64,000 bases of DNA from Lachnospiraceae bacterium (GTDB taxonomy: Bacteria > Bacillota_A > Clostridia > Lachnospirales > Lachnospiraceae). Position numbers and translations under genes: made by a program. The notes below the pieces were generated by a model. It worked only from the letters and a program-made list of their open reading frames with translations. It searched no databases and had not been told where the DNA came from. The stretch spans positions 1 through 64,000 of the forward strand of contig JAFTZF010000002.1 in the NCBI GenBank assembly GCA_017464645.1. Direction: 5' to 3'. Positions 44,511 through 54,411 of the stretch are shown here, piece after piece (position 1 is the stretch's first letter; every line of letters starts with the position of its first letter).

Positions 44511-45229
44511 TTTTCAGCCTCCTTTTTTCCTTTTTTCATAACCAGATAAATCACTGCGGCTACAAGGAAAATCCCCAGAGCCGAATAAGAAAGCCAGGAC
44601 CACACCGGCGAATCCATCCGGAAAATGCTTGTAAGAATTCGAATTACCATAAAACAGATGACACCAAAGGCCGCAATGGATACTGCATTGCTGACAACAC
44701 CACTTTTATCCACATAGCTTTTGTCTGTGAGCATCTCCTGAAAATGCGCCAGCACACCTGCGCCGGACAGCTTTTTCAAAAATACAAATGCAATGCTTCC
44801 TCCAATCAGGGTGCCACAGGTAAAGGACGGGATATAGAACAGCCAGCTCAAGCCCTCTTTGCCCCAGAGAATGGTCATAACGGGATAGGAGGCAAGCGCT
44901 CCGATGATACCTGTACCGATGATCTCGCCCAGCACCGCAAACAACAGCTTTCCTTTGGACATCCGGTAAAATACACCCGACAGAAACGCGCCAAAGATGG
45001 CTCCCGTCAGTGCGATGGGCGGGATTCCCATGATTGCCATGCGAATGATACCGATGAGCACTGCGCAAAGCAGGGACTACCAGGGCCCCAACAGTACAGA
45101 GCACACGATATTGATAAAATGCGCCATGGGGCACATGCCCTCAAATCTTAGGATCGGTGAGATCACAACTCCCAGTGCCACCATCATGGAAAGCACCACC
45201 ATTTTTAATACTGCTTTTGAATTCTTCAT
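44507..45229 (-). pseudogene. thiW: ThiW, thiazole-uptake S component, interrupted by in-frame TAG
   Basis: ThiW is the substrate-binding membrane subunit of an ECF transporter for the thiazole precursor. A single open frame from the ATG at 45229 encodes a complete ThiW of about 240 codons except for a TAG at 45079-45077 (codon 51), in the conserved block LGPW-stop-SLLCAVLIG where relatives have an aromatic residue. Both sides remain well conserved with no frameshift. Internal ATGs after the stop could make a 180-residue C-terminal part. It is a recent nonsense mutation, a variant of this strain, or a base error in the sequence. Confidence 0.8.
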
Positions 45230-45464
45230 TTCTTTTCCTCTTTTCGTATTTTTATTTTTAATACGAAGTCCAATCGAGGCTTCGCTCGGTCGAGGCTCCC
45301 TTGCCTCCTCTCACCCCGAAACACGGGTTCCCATCGCTGAATTTAAGGTGTCAAGCGCTCCCTTGCCACCCGATGTGTCGCACCTCCTTTCTGTTTTTGC
45401 GCTATTGCTTTTTCTTGAGCCGTGCGCTGCCTTGGGGCTGATGCACGGCTCATGGCCAACACGC
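45230..45464 (-). other. Long leader between TPP terminator and thiW
   Basis: No gene is seen in these 235 bases. They contain a hairpin GAGCCGTGC/GCACGGCTC (45415-45449 region), a strong unused-looking ribosome site AAAGGAGGTG (near 45390), two copies of GGCAAGGGAGC about 90 bases apart, and TTCGTATT/AATACGAA directly before the thiW ribosome site. It may be a second regulatory or inserted palindromic segment. Confidence 0.4.
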
Positions 45465-45496
45465 AAAAAACGGATAGTCCTGATGGACTATCCGTT
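45465..45496 (-). terminator. TPP riboswitch expression-platform terminator
   Basis: AACGGATAGTCC and its exact complement (arms 45469-45480 and 45485-45496), loop of four, followed by TTTTTT on the minus strand. Confidence 0.9.
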
Positions 45497-45509
45497 AAAA
45501 GCAAACTAT

Positions 45510-45598
45510 GACTTCCTACGGCGGCATTATCCGCATCAGGTTAAAGGGTCGAAGTTGGATTACTTCCTCTCAGCCCGGCTCACCGAGCTCCCCTACAC
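45510..45598 (-). promoter_or_regulatory. TPP (THI-element) riboswitch
   Basis: Read on the minus strand: GGGGAGC near 45594, the conserved GGCTGAGAGGAAG, then ACCTGATGCGGATAATGCCG and CGTAGGAAG ending near 45510. These are the invariant parts of the thiamin pyrophosphate aptamer. With the terminator just downstream it would shut off thiW-M-E-D-C when TPP is plentiful. Confidence 0.95.
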
Positions 45599-45621
45599 AA
45601 TTTTTCTATTCGTTTTTTATT

Positions 45622-45650
45622 GTTATAACTCTTTTTGACCGGAAAAACAA
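45622..45650 (-). promoter_or_regulatory. Promoter for the thi operon
   Basis: Minus-strand TTGTTT (45645-45650), 17-base spacer, TATAAC (45622-45627). It lies just after the purL stop, so the operon is independent of purL. Confidence 0.6.
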
Positions 45651-45665
45651 GTCTTTTCGGCAAAC

Positions 45666-48600
45666 TTATTTGAAGTATGCCACGCCGGACTCAAAGATCT
45701 TCAGATCCTGCTCGCCGTAAATGTTCACTGCCACTGCTTCGCCGCGACGCTCCACATGAGCCATCTTGCCCAGCACACGTCCATCGGGACTGGTGATACC
45801 TTCGATGGATGCGTAGGAACCATTTACGTTCCAGTACTCGTCCATGGTGGGGTTGCCATCCAGGTCTACATACTGGGTTGCCACCTGACCATTTGCAAAC
45901 AGCTTGTCGATCCACTCTTTGTTTGCTACAAAACGGCCCTCGCCATGAGATGCAGCTGTTGCGTAGGTTGCTCCCAGCGTTGCCTGCTGCAGCCACGGGG
46001 ACTTGTTGGTTACCACCTTGGTGTATACCATCTTGGAAACATGGCGGTTGATGGTATTGTAGGTCAGTGTGGGAGAATCCGCTGTCTGTCCTACGATCTC
46101 GCCATAGGGCACCAGACCCAGCTTGATCAGCGCCTGGAATCCGTTACAGATACCAAGTGCCAGACCATCCCGTTCATTGAGCAGCTTATTCACCGCTTCC
46201 TTCATCTTTGCATTCTGGAATGCAGTTGCAAAGAATTTGGCCGAACCGTCGGGCTCATCACCTGCAGAGAATCCGCCGGGGAACATAATGATCTGAGACT
46301 GTCCGATGCAGCGCTCAAATTCTTCTACAGATTCACGGATGTCTGCAGCTGTCAGGTTTTTGAACACGCGGGTGATCACATCTGCGCCTGCACGTTCAAA
46401 TGCCTTGGCACTGTCGTACTCACAGTTGGTTCCCGGGAATACCGGAATGAATACTGTAGGTCTTGCCACTTTATGCTTGCATACATAGATGCTGTCTGCT
46501 TTATAAATCGGAGTATCCACTGCTTCTTTTCCGGGAACTGCCACGGTGGGGAACACCTTCTCCAGAGGCGCACTCCAGGTTTCCAAAGCCTCCTCGGTGG
46601 AGATATGCATATCGCCGTAGGAGAAGCCTTCTGCTGTCACTTCACCGATCACGGTGCAGGAAGCCAGGAGCTTATCTACCTGATCTGCAGGAACTTCTGC
46701 CACCAGATTTCCGAATCCGGCTGCAAACAGGTCACTTGCTGCTACGCTCTCATGGATCTTCACACCCAACTTATTACCAAAGGCCATCTTGCTGACTGCT
46801 GCGGCTAATCCCTTGCCATTTAATGCATAAGCAGAAAGGATTCTGCCGGCCTTTACATCCTCAAAGAATTTTCCATACTGGTCTTTTACCTGCTCGTAAT
46901 CCGGCAGATCATAAGCATCGGTTGCCACCTGCAGCAATACCAGCTTATTTCCGGCCGTTTTCAGTTCCGGTGTCACAATGTGCTTGTGGCTTGCAATATC
47001 TACTGCGAAGGATACCAGGGTAGGCGGTACATCAATATCGTTGAAGGTACCGGACATACTGTCCTTACCGCCGATGGAGGGCAGGCCAAATCCCAGCTGT
47101 GCACTGTAAGCACCCAGAAGTGCTGCGAACGGCTGGCTCCAGCGATGGGGATCCTCGGTCATACGGCGGAAATATTCCTGGAATGTAAAGCGGATCCTGG
47201 TATAGTCACCGCCGCTTGCCACGATCTTAGCCACAGACTCCAGAACTGCATATACAGCTCCGTGGTAGGGGCTCCAGCTGGACAGATAGGGGTCAAAGCC
47301 GTAGCTCATCATGGTAACGGTATCGGTCTTGCCTTTCAGCACCGGCAGCTTGGCTACCATGGTCTGGGTCTCAGTCAGCTGATATTTTCCGCCATAGGGC
47401 ATCAGCACACTGCCTGCTCCGATGGAGCTGTCGAACATCTCCACCAGTCCCTTCTGGGAACACACATTTAAGTCTTTCAGCGTGGCCAGCCATTTTTCAC
47501 GGACATCAGCCACTTCTTCTTTCACAAAGTATTTGTCATTCTCATCGGGCAGATCTACTGCTACGGTAGTCTCCTGATGAGCACCGTTTGTATCCAGGAA
47601 TGCGCGTGAAATATTTACGATTTCCTTGCCTCTCCATACCAGCACCAGTCTGGGACTCTCAGTTACTTCTGCCACAGAAATAGCCTCCAGGTTTTCCTCA
47701 GCTGCATAGCCCAGGAATGCCTCTACATCCTTGGGATCGATCACAACTGCCATACGCTCCTGGGACTCAGAAATAGCCAGCTCAGTACCATCCAGACCTG
47801 CGTATTTCTTGGGAACCAGATCCAGGTCTACCCTCAGGCCTGCTGCCAGCTCACCGATAGCTACGGACACACCGCCTGCACCGAAGTCATTACACTTCTT
47901 AATGAGACGGCTTACCTCCGGACGGCGGAAGAGTCTCTGGATCTTACGCTCAGTGGGTGCATTTCCCTTCTGTACCTCTGCGCCGCAGGTTTCGATAGAA
48001 GCCTCGGTATGCACCTTGGAAGAACCGGTAGCACCGCCGCAGCCGTCACGGCCTGTCCGCCCGCCCAGCAGTATAATGATATCGCCCGGGTCAGAGGTTT
48101 CACGAATAACATCCTTTCTGGGAGCGGCACCCATAACGGCTCCGATCTCCATATGCTTTGCCACGTAGTCAGGATGATAGATTTCTTTTACATAGCCGGT
48201 TGCCAGACCGATCTGATTGCCGTAGGAGCTGTAGCCGCTGGCTGCTCCGCGAACCAGCTTCTTCTGGGGCAGCTTACCCTTCAGGGTATCCTTCACAGAT
48301 ACGGTAGGGTCTGCCGCGCCGGTCACACGCATTGCCTGATATACATAGGTACGTCCTGACAGCGGGTCACGAATCGCTCCGCCAAGGCAGGTAGCCGCAC
48401 CACCAAAGGGTTCGATCTCGGTAGGATGGTTGTGAGTCTCGTTCTTGAAGTTTACCAGCCACTCCTCTACTTCCCCATCCACTTCCACGGGAACTACGAT
48501 GGAGCAGACATTGATCTCCTCAGACTCCTCCTGATCCTGCAGCTTGCCCTCTGCCTTCAGCTTGCGCATAGCCATGAGAGCCAGATCCATCAGACACACA

Positions 48601-49418
48601 AACTTGTCCTTGCGGCCCTTGAAAATCTCAGCTCTGTCAGCCAGATACTGCTGATAAGTGCCCTCGATGGGCGCACGATAATATCCGTCTGCGAACTGTA
48701 CGTCTGTCAGCTCGGTGGAGAAGGTGGTATGACGGCAGTGGTCAGACCAATAAGTATCCAGCACGCGGATCTCCGTCATGGACGGATCGCGCTTTTCCTC
48801 TCCCTTGAAATAATTCTGAATATGTAAAAAGTCCTTGAAGGTCATAGCCAGATTCAGGGAACTGTATAATTCCTTCAAAGCTGTTTCGTCCATCTGGCAG
48901 AAGCCATGGAAAATCTTCACATCTTCCGGTTCATCAAACACGGTCACCAAAGTGTCCGGTTTTTCCATACCGGTCTCTCTGGAGTCCACCGGGTTGATAC
49001 AGAAGCTCTTGACAGACTCAAATTCTTCATCGGTAAAGCATCCGGAAATCACATAAGTGGTAGCTGTCTTGATCACCGGCTCTTCGTCCTCTTTTAAAAA
49101 CTTTACACACTGCTCTGCAGAATCTGCTCTCTGATCGAACTGACCGGGCAGGTACTCCACACTGAACATCCGGGAATCTGCAGTTACTGCAAACTCCTCT
49201 TCATACAAGGTATCTACCGGCGGCTCAGAAAATACTGTCTTGCAAGCCCGTGCATATACTTCATCTGAAATGTTCTCCACATCATAGCGAATGAGGACAC
49301 GCACATTGTTTACGCCCTGAATACCCAAATAGCTCTTAATCTCTTCCTGCAGCTCCTTTGCCTTCACTGCAAAAGGTTCTTTCTTTTCCACGAAAACACG
49401 TCTAACTTTGCTCATCAT
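45666..49418 (-). CDS. purL: Phosphoribosylformylglycinamidine synthase, single-chain form
   Basis: Converts FGAR to FGAM with glutamine and ATP in purine synthesis. At 1250 residues it is the fused PurL-PurQ form: an N-terminal PurS-like part, two AIR-synthase-type halves (ETHNHPTEIEPFGGAATC; GGKDSMSGTF) and a C-terminal GATase with the Cys in LGICNGFQALIKLG (near residue 1090) and ASHGEGRF. Clostridia commonly carry this type. AGAGG precedes the tandem ATGs at 49418/49415. Its neighbour thiC uses AIR, made one step later in the purine pathway. Confidence 0.96.
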   Translation of the reverse strand: MMSKVRRVFVEKKEPFAVKAKELQEEIKSYLGIQGVNNVRVLIRYDVENISDEVYARACKTVFSEPPVDTLYEEEFAVTADSRMFSVEYLPGQFDQRADSAEQCVKFLKEDEEPVIKTATTYVISGCFTDEEFESVKSFCINPVDSRETGMEKPDTLVTVFDEPEDVKIFHGFCQMDETALKELYSSLNLAMTFKDFLHIQNYFKGEEKRDPSMTEIRVLDTYWSDHCRHTTFSTELTDVQFADGYYRAPIEGTYQQYLADRAEIFKGRKDKFVCLMDLALMAMRKLKAEGKLQDQEESEEINVCSIVVPVEVDGEVEEWLVNFKNETHNHPTEIEPFGGAATCLGGAIRDPLSGRTYVYQAMRVTGAADPTVSVKDTLKGKLPQKKLVRGAASGYSSYGNQIGLATGYVKEIYHPDYVAKHMEIGAVMGAAPRKDVIRETSDPGDIIILLGGRTGRDGCGGATGSSKVHTEASIETCGAEVQKGNAPTERKIQRLFRRPEVSRLIKKCNDFGAGGVSVAIGELAAGLRVDLDLVPKKYAGLDGTELAISESQERMAVVIDPKDVEAFLGYAAEENLEAISVAEVTESPRLVLVWRGKEIVNISRAFLDTNGAHQETTVAVDLPDENDKYFVKEEVADVREKWLATLKDLNVCSQKGLVEMFDSSIGAGSVLMPYGGKYQLTETQTMVAKLPVLKGKTDTVTMMSYGFDPYLSSWSPYHGAVYAVLESVAKIVASGGDYTRIRFTFQEYFRRMTEDPHRWSQPFAALLGAYSAQLGFGLPSIGGKDSMSGTFNDIDVPPTLVSFAVDIASHKHIVTPELKTAGNKLVLLQVATDAYDLPDYEQVKDQYGKFFEDVKAGRILSAYALNGKGLAAAVSKMAFGNKLGVKIHESVAASDLFAAGFGNLVAEVPADQVDKLLASCTVIGEVTAEGFSYGDMHISTEEALETWSAPLEKVFPTVAVPGKEAVDTPIYKADSIYVCKHKVARPTVFIPVFPGTNCEYDSAKAFERAGADVITRVFKNLTAADIRESVEEFERCIGQSQIIMFPGGFSAGDEPDGSAKFFATAFQNAKMKEAVNKLLNERDGLALGICNGFQALIKLGLVPYGEIVGQTADSPTLTYNTINRHVSKMVYTKVVTNKSPWLQQATLGATYATAASHGEGRFVANKEWIDKLFANGQVATQYVDLDGNPTMDEYWNVNGSYASIEGITSPDGRVLGKMAHVERRGEAVAVNIYGEQDLKIFESGVAYFK

Positions 49419-49502
49419 TGACCTCTACCTTTCTCGAGATTTTATCTATCGCTTTGGAAACGCCGGTGCCTAATCCGGCACAGACCTTTCTTTCTACCCT
49501 AG

Positions 49503-49532
49503 AGTATACCACAGTTCATCTGATAAGAACAA
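49503..49532 (-). promoter_or_regulatory. Promoter for purL
   Basis: Minus-strand TTGTTC (49527-49532), 18-base spacer, TATACT (49503-49508). The leader of about 80 bases has one GC-rich hairpin (GCCGG-N8-CCGGC). No purine riboswitch is seen. Confidence 0.6.
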
Positions 49533-49645
49533 TTAATAAAGTTAATTTTATTTATAATTTATTTTAATAAATAAGTCAACCGCCATAAGTCATCCCTTTC
49601 TCCTGCCCCGGCTCCGCAAATTTTTCTGTATTCTGCTGGAATTTG

Positions 49646-49674
49646 TTGCATTTTTTGAAAAACATCGGTACACT
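49646..49674 (+). promoter_or_regulatory. Promoter and operator-like palindromes before the M20 gene
   Basis: TTGCAT (49646-49651), 17-base spacer, TACACT (49669-49674). Just downstream are the palindromes ACTAATTAGT (49678-49687) and GTTTG-N4-CAAAC (49695-49708), possible sites for the LysR regulator encoded after the amidohydrolase. Confidence 0.5.
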
Positions 49675-49739
49675 AAAACTAATTAGTACAACCAGTTTGT
49701 ATGCAAACATCAGGAAGCGATCACAAAAGGAGTCCTGTC

Positions 49740-51068
49740 ATGGAAAAAGCAACTAATCTATATTCTGAAATCATTCAGCTAGCCGAAAGTCTGGAACCGG
49801 CTCTCATTGCCAGACGCCGGGACTTTCACAAATATGCCGAGGCCGGCTGGTGCGAGATGCGCACCTCCTCCCTCATTGCCAGACGCCTTTCTCAACTGGG
49901 ATATGAAGTACTTACAGGCCCGCAGGTCTGTAAAAAGGATTCCCGCATGGGTGTCCCCTCTCAGGAAGTCCTGGACCGGGAATATTCACTGGCCCTTGAC
50001 CAGGGCGCTGATGAGGAATTTGTCCGGCACACCCGGGATGGCATGACCGGTGTCATAGTTATCCTGCATCTGGGAGACGGCCCTGTGGTGGCAATGCGAT
50101 TTGACATCGATGCCCTGGGCGTCCAAGAGCGGAAGGATGACGGACACCGACCTGCAAAGGAAGGCTTTGCATCTGTAAATCCCGGTGTCATGCATGCCTG
50201 CGGTCACGATGCGCACGCAGCCATCGGCCTGGGCGTGGCAGAGGTACTGGCTGGTATCAAAGACCATTTATGCGGAACCATCAAGCTGATTTTCCAGCCT
50301 GCAGAGGAAGGGGTCCGCGGCGCCAAGTCCATTGTGGATCAGGGACACTTGGAAGACGTACAATATCTCCTGGCCGCCCATGTGGCAGACTCCCGGGAAA
50401 TCCCGGACAAGGCCCACATGATCCCCGGCTATGACGGAGGTCTGGCCACCACGAAATACGATGTGATATTCCGCGGAAAAGCAGCTCATGCAGGCATCTG
50501 CCCGGAGGAAGGCAAGAACGCCATCCTGGCAGCGGCAGCCACAGTCCTGAATCTCTACGCCATTCCCCGAAACGGCCAGGGCACTTCTCAGATAAATGTA
50601 GGAACCATTCATGGCGGCAGCGGACGCAACGTCGTCGCAGAAACTGCCAAGCTGGAACTGGAAGTCCGGGGCGAAACTGCAGCTATCAACAACTATATGG
50701 AAACCTATGCACTGCAGGTCATCGAAGGCACCGCCAAAATGCACGGCGTGGACTGTGAAATAAAGGTTATGGGCTCCGCTGTCCCCCTTTCTTCCAGCAG
50801 GTCCCTTGCCAAACGCATCGACCGGGTCTGCCGGGAAGAACTACACTTAAAAACCGCTCCCCCGGAGAGCTTTTCCGGCGGAGGCAGCGAGGATGTCTCC
50901 TACCTCATGAACCGGGTTCAGGAACTGGGCGGAGAAGCCTCCTATATGCGTTTCTTAACTCCCACAGCCGGTCCTGCCCACAACAACAGTTTTGACCTGG
51001 ACGAGCATGCACTGGTAACCGGTGTCAAGGTCTTCTGCAGTGTTGCTTCCGATATCCTGCACCGGTAG
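49740..51068 (+). CDS. M20 family amidohydrolase (AbgA-like)
   Basis: A 442-residue metal-dependent hydrolase. The metal ligands lie in VMHACGHDAHAAIGLG near residue 155 and the general-base Glu in IFQPAEEGVRGAKS near 190; a dimerisation domain follows. Length and the extended N-terminal insert (YEVLTGPQVCKKDSRMG) resemble AbgA, the p-aminobenzoyl-glutamate hydrolase subunit. No abgB or abgT partner is here, so other N-acyl or indole-conjugated amino acids are possible substrates. AAAGGAG is seven bases from the ATG. Confidence 0.85.
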   Translation: MEKATNLYSEIIQLAESLEPALIARRRDFHKYAEAGWCEMRTSSLIARRLSQLGYEVLTGPQVCKKDSRMGVPSQEVLDREYSLALDQGADEEFVRHTRDGMTGVIVILHLGDGPVVAMRFDIDALGVQERKDDGHRPAKEGFASVNPGVMHACGHDAHAAIGLGVAEVLAGIKDHLCGTIKLIFQPAEEGVRGAKSIVDQGHLEDVQYLLAAHVADSREIPDKAHMIPGYDGGLATTKYDVIFRGKAAHAGICPEEGKNAILAAAATVLNLYAIPRNGQGTSQINVGTIHGGSGRNVVAETAKLELEVRGETAAINNYMETYALQVIEGTAKMHGVDCEIKVMGSAVPLSSSRSLAKRIDRVCREELHLKTAPPESFSGGGSEDVSYLMNRVQELGGEASYMRFLTPTAGPAHNNSFDLDEHALVTGVKVFCSVASDILHR

Positions 51069-51095
51069 ATCCTTTCCAATAACAGGAGTTTCATT

Positions 51096-51971
51096 ATGGA
51101 CATTAATTACGAATTATATAAAGTTTTTTATCATGTAGCTACTTCCTTAAGTTTCTCCGAAGCATCCCGGCGGCTGTTCATTTCCCAGTCTGCCGTCAGC
51201 CAATCCATTCGGACTCTGGAGAAAAAACTGAACCAGAATCTATTTATCCGCAGCACCAAAAAGGTACAGCTGACGCCCGAGGGCGAGATCCTGCTGCGCC
51301 ACATCGAGCCTGCCATCCATCTGATCCAGCGAGGCGAGCACCAGATCCAGGAAACCGGCTCTCTGAGGGGCGGCCAGCTGCGCATCGGCGCCAGCGACAC
51401 CATCTGCCGCTATTTTCTGGTGCCTTACCTGCAGCGCTTCCACCGGGAGTTCCCAGGTGTCCATATCAAGGTTACCAACCAGACCTCCATCGGCTGTGTA
51501 AACCTTTTGGAGAGCGGACAGGTAGACCTGATTTTCACTAACTGGCCCAACGCCCACTTCAGTGAAAGCATCACCAAAAGACAGGTGGCAGAGTTTCAGG
51601 ATGTATTCGTGGCCAACCGATCCTATTTTCCTCTGGAGGAGTGCTCCCTTTCCTTCCGGAATTTGCTGGACTATCCTATCCTCATGCTGACCCGAAAAAG
51701 TACCACCAGTGAATTTCTACATCACCTCTTTCAGCAGCATCAGCTGGATCTGGTACCCGAGATCGAGCTTAGCAGCAATGACCTGCTGCTGGATCTGGCC
51801 GGCATCGGCCTGGGTATCGCTTTCGTGCCGGACTACTGTTTAAATCCCATGCCGGAGCATCTCTTCCGTCTGAATCTGACAGAAACGCTTCCGCCCCGGC
51901 AGCTGATGATTTCTTACAATGAGCATCTGCCCTTAAGCCCAGCCGCTACACAATTTCTCAGCTATTTCTAA
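51096..51971 (+). CDS. LysR-family transcriptional regulator
   Basis: A 291-residue regulator. The N-terminal winged HTH is in LSFSEASRRLFISQSAVSQS, followed by the linker helix and a periplasmic-binding-protein-like effector domain from about residue 90. It lies 27 bases after the M20 gene and is probably co-transcribed with it, unlike the usual divergent arrangement. It may regulate that gene. Confidence 0.92.
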   Translation: MDINYELYKVFYHVATSLSFSEASRRLFISQSAVSQSIRTLEKKLNQNLFIRSTKKVQLTPEGEILLRHIEPAIHLIQRGEHQIQETGSLRGGQLRIGASDTICRYFLVPYLQRFHREFPGVHIKVTNQTSIGCVNLLESGQVDLIFTNWPNAHFSESITKRQVAEFQDVFVANRSYFPLEECSLSFRNLLDYPILMLTRKSTTSEFLHHLFQQHQLDLVPEIELSSNDLLLDLAGIGLGIAFVPDYCLNPMPEHLFRLNLTETLPPRQLMISYNEHLPLSPAATQFLSYF

Positions 51972-51995
51972 ATTTTATTTCACAGGAGAAGGCGC

Positions 51996-54380
51996 CTACC
52001 GGCCCTTCTCCTTCCAAAATTCTTCCAGATATCCCCGGACCTCCGACAAATGACACACCGTATGCTGCTCCCACTCTCTGGGAAACAGCTTCTGATAAGA
52101 GCCTTGGGCGAATCGCTCATCCAGCAGTAAGATCACGCCTCTGTCTTCCTGGGTGCGAATCACACGGCCCGCAGCCTGCAGCACCTTATTCATGCCCGGG
52201 TATTGATATGCATAGGCGAATCCGTCCATCTCCCGCTCCTCATAAAACTGGCGCAGCAGCTCCCGCTCCCGGCAAATCTGGGGCAGGCCCGGACCCACGA
52301 TAATACTGCCGATCAATGCATCATTCTTCAAATCAATACCCTCTGAGAAAATCCCTCCCATGGTACAAAATCCAAGCAGGCTCTTTCCGGCAGACCCAGT
52401 CTCCGACCCTCCCAGCTCTTCAAACCGCTGTAAAAAAGCCTCCCGCTTCTGCTCTGTCATGCCCGCATACTGCAGCAGAATTTCCTCCCGGTCAGAAACG
52501 AACTGCTGCTCATAAATCTCATAGACCTCCTGCAGCATCTTGTAGGAAGGGAAAAACACCAGGTAATTACCCGGCCGGCTCTGTACCGCCTGGCTGATAT
52601 AGGAGGCAATCCGCTCATATTCCCTGGCTCCCCGTCTGGTATAGCGGCTGCTCACATCCCGTCCCACCAGAAGCAGGCGATTCTCCGGCAAAAAAGGCGA
52701 CCGGGCATAAATCGCATAGTCATCCTCTTCTCCCAGCAGATGCTTATAATAAGGCATGGGAAGCAAGGTGGCCGAAAAGAAAATCGCACTGTTTCCCTTG
52801 TCCAGACACTCTCTAAGATTCCGGGCCGTTTCCACACAATACAGTTTTATTTTAAACCGCCCATCCTCCAGAAGCTCCGTATAAGTCAGATAGTCCTCTC
52901 CTGTCCGGTCATACATGTTTAAGAAGTGGCGGACCTGCAAATAGAGCTCCCACATGGCCTCGGAAAGCTCCTGCTCCATGCCCTCCTCCTGCATTTTCTC
53001 CATCTCTGCCATCAGATCCAGCAGGGCCAGCACAAACACCTGGATATTCTCCTGCACCTGGCAATCCTGACACTCCCGCTTCAGCCCCAACAGATACTTG
53101 TTGCACTTCTCCAGCTTCTTTTCCAGCTTGATCCATTTTCCCCTGACCTTGCGCTTCAGTTCCAGAAAGTCCTCTTTGTAAAGGGCTGCACTGTACATCT
53201 CCCGGCCCCGCTCCACCAGGTTATGGGCCTCGTCAACCAGGAACAAATACTCCCCTTTGGCGTCCTCCGCAAAAAATCGCTTCAGCTGCACATTTGGGTC
53301 AAAGACATAATTGTAATCACAAATAATGGCATCCGCCCAGGTGGAAAGATCCAGACTCAGCTCAAAGGGACAGACCTGATGCTTCTGGGCCTGCGCTGCG
53401 ATCACATCCCGGCTCCACTCATCCTGTCCGCTGGTCATCAGATCAAACACCGCATCATTGACCCGGTCAAAATGGCCTTTGGCATAGGGACAGTGGTCCG
53501 GATTGCATTCCATGGTCTCGCAGGTGCACAGCTTTTCCTTAGCTGTCAGCACTACAGACTTCATGGCCAGGCCCTGCCGGCGCAGCAGAGAAAAGGCCTC
53601 CGATGCTACCGTACGGGTAATGGTCTTGGCTGTCAGATAGAAAATCTTATCTCCCAGCCCCATACCCACAGCTTTTACAGCCGGGAATACAGCCGACATG
53701 GTCTTTCCAACTCCTGTGGGGGCCTGAATAAACAGACGCTTCTTCCGGGAAATAGCCCGATACACACTGGCTGCCAGCTCCTTCTGACCCTCCCGATAGG
53801 CAAAAGGAAACTCCAGCGGCTCAATGGATGACCGCCTGGTTTCCTGCCACCGATACTGGAAAGCCGCCCACTTTTCATACTCCTCCATGAGCTCTGTGAA
53901 CCACTGCTCCAGCTGCTCTGCCGAAAAGACTTCCCGAAAATATTTCTTCTCCTCTGTATCCAGATTGCAGTATGTCATCTGCACACCAATGGAGTCCAGT
54001 CCGTTCTGGCCGGCATAAATCCAGGCATAGCACATGGCCTGGGCCTTGTGTACGAAAACCGGCTCCTCCACATGGGCCAGGTCCCGATAAATTCCCTTTA
54101 TTTCGTCTACATAAGTGGTGTCGCCCTCTGTAAAAATACCGTCCGCCCGGCCTTCCACCTGACAATCAAACTCTCCCATAGACACCAGCACCTTCAGAGG
54201 CACCTCCGCCTGATAGGAAGAGCCCATCTGCCGCTGGATCTTCCGATGCATGCGGCCTCCCGCCTGCATGGCCTCCTTATCCGACTTTCCTCCTCTTCGA
54301 TTGTCCAGATCACCCGAGCGCAAAATGAATTCCACCAGATTGCGCACCGATATTTTAATTAAATGTCGTTCTTTTTCCAT
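51996..54380 (-). CDS. DinG/Rad3-type DNA helicase with N-terminal PD-(D/E)XK nuclease-like domain
   Basis: A 794-residue superfamily 2 helicase. Residues about 60-115 (EGRADGIF...TYVDEIKGIYRD) fit a Cas4/RecB-type PD-(D/E)XK nuclease core. Then come Walker A IQAPTGVGKTMSAVFPAV, four cysteines (CTCETMECNPDHC) that match an XPD-type Fe-S domain, the DEAH box in VDEAHNLVERG and the C-terminal helicase block. It follows the TIGR03915 and radical SAM genes on the same strand, suggesting a joint role in DNA repair. Confidence 0.88.
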   Translation of the reverse strand: MEKERHLIKISVRNLVEFILRSGDLDNRRGGKSDKEAMQAGGRMHRKIQRQMGSSYQAEVPLKVLVSMGEFDCQVEGRADGIFTEGDTTYVDEIKGIYRDLAHVEEPVFVHKAQAMCYAWIYAGQNGLDSIGVQMTYCNLDTEEKKYFREVFSAEQLEQWFTELMEEYEKWAAFQYRWQETRRSSIEPLEFPFAYREGQKELAASVYRAISRKKRLFIQAPTGVGKTMSAVFPAVKAVGMGLGDKIFYLTAKTITRTVASEAFSLLRRQGLAMKSVVLTAKEKLCTCETMECNPDHCPYAKGHFDRVNDAVFDLMTSGQDEWSRDVIAAQAQKHQVCPFELSLDLSTWADAIICDYNYVFDPNVQLKRFFAEDAKGEYLFLVDEAHNLVERGREMYSAALYKEDFLELKRKVRGKWIKLEKKLEKCNKYLLGLKRECQDCQVQENIQVFVLALLDLMAEMEKMQEEGMEQELSEAMWELYLQVRHFLNMYDRTGEDYLTYTELLEDGRFKIKLYCVETARNLRECLDKGNSAIFFSATLLPMPYYKHLLGEEDDYAIYARSPFLPENRLLLVGRDVSSRYTRRGAREYERIASYISQAVQSRPGNYLVFFPSYKMLQEVYEIYEQQFVSDREEILLQYAGMTEQKREAFLQRFEELGGSETGSAGKSLLGFCTMGGIFSEGIDLKNDALIGSIIVGPGLPQICRERELLRQFYEEREMDGFAYAYQYPGMNKVLQAAGRVIRTQEDRGVILLLDERFAQGSYQKLFPREWEQHTVCHLSEVRGYLEEFWKEKGR

Positions 54381-54411
54381 ACTGCTATTGTAGCAAAGGA
54401 CCCGCTCCCTT

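Noticed and set aside
45756..46808. 350-codon plus-strand frame
   Set aside because: Antisense shadow of purL; Cys/His-rich nonsense composition.
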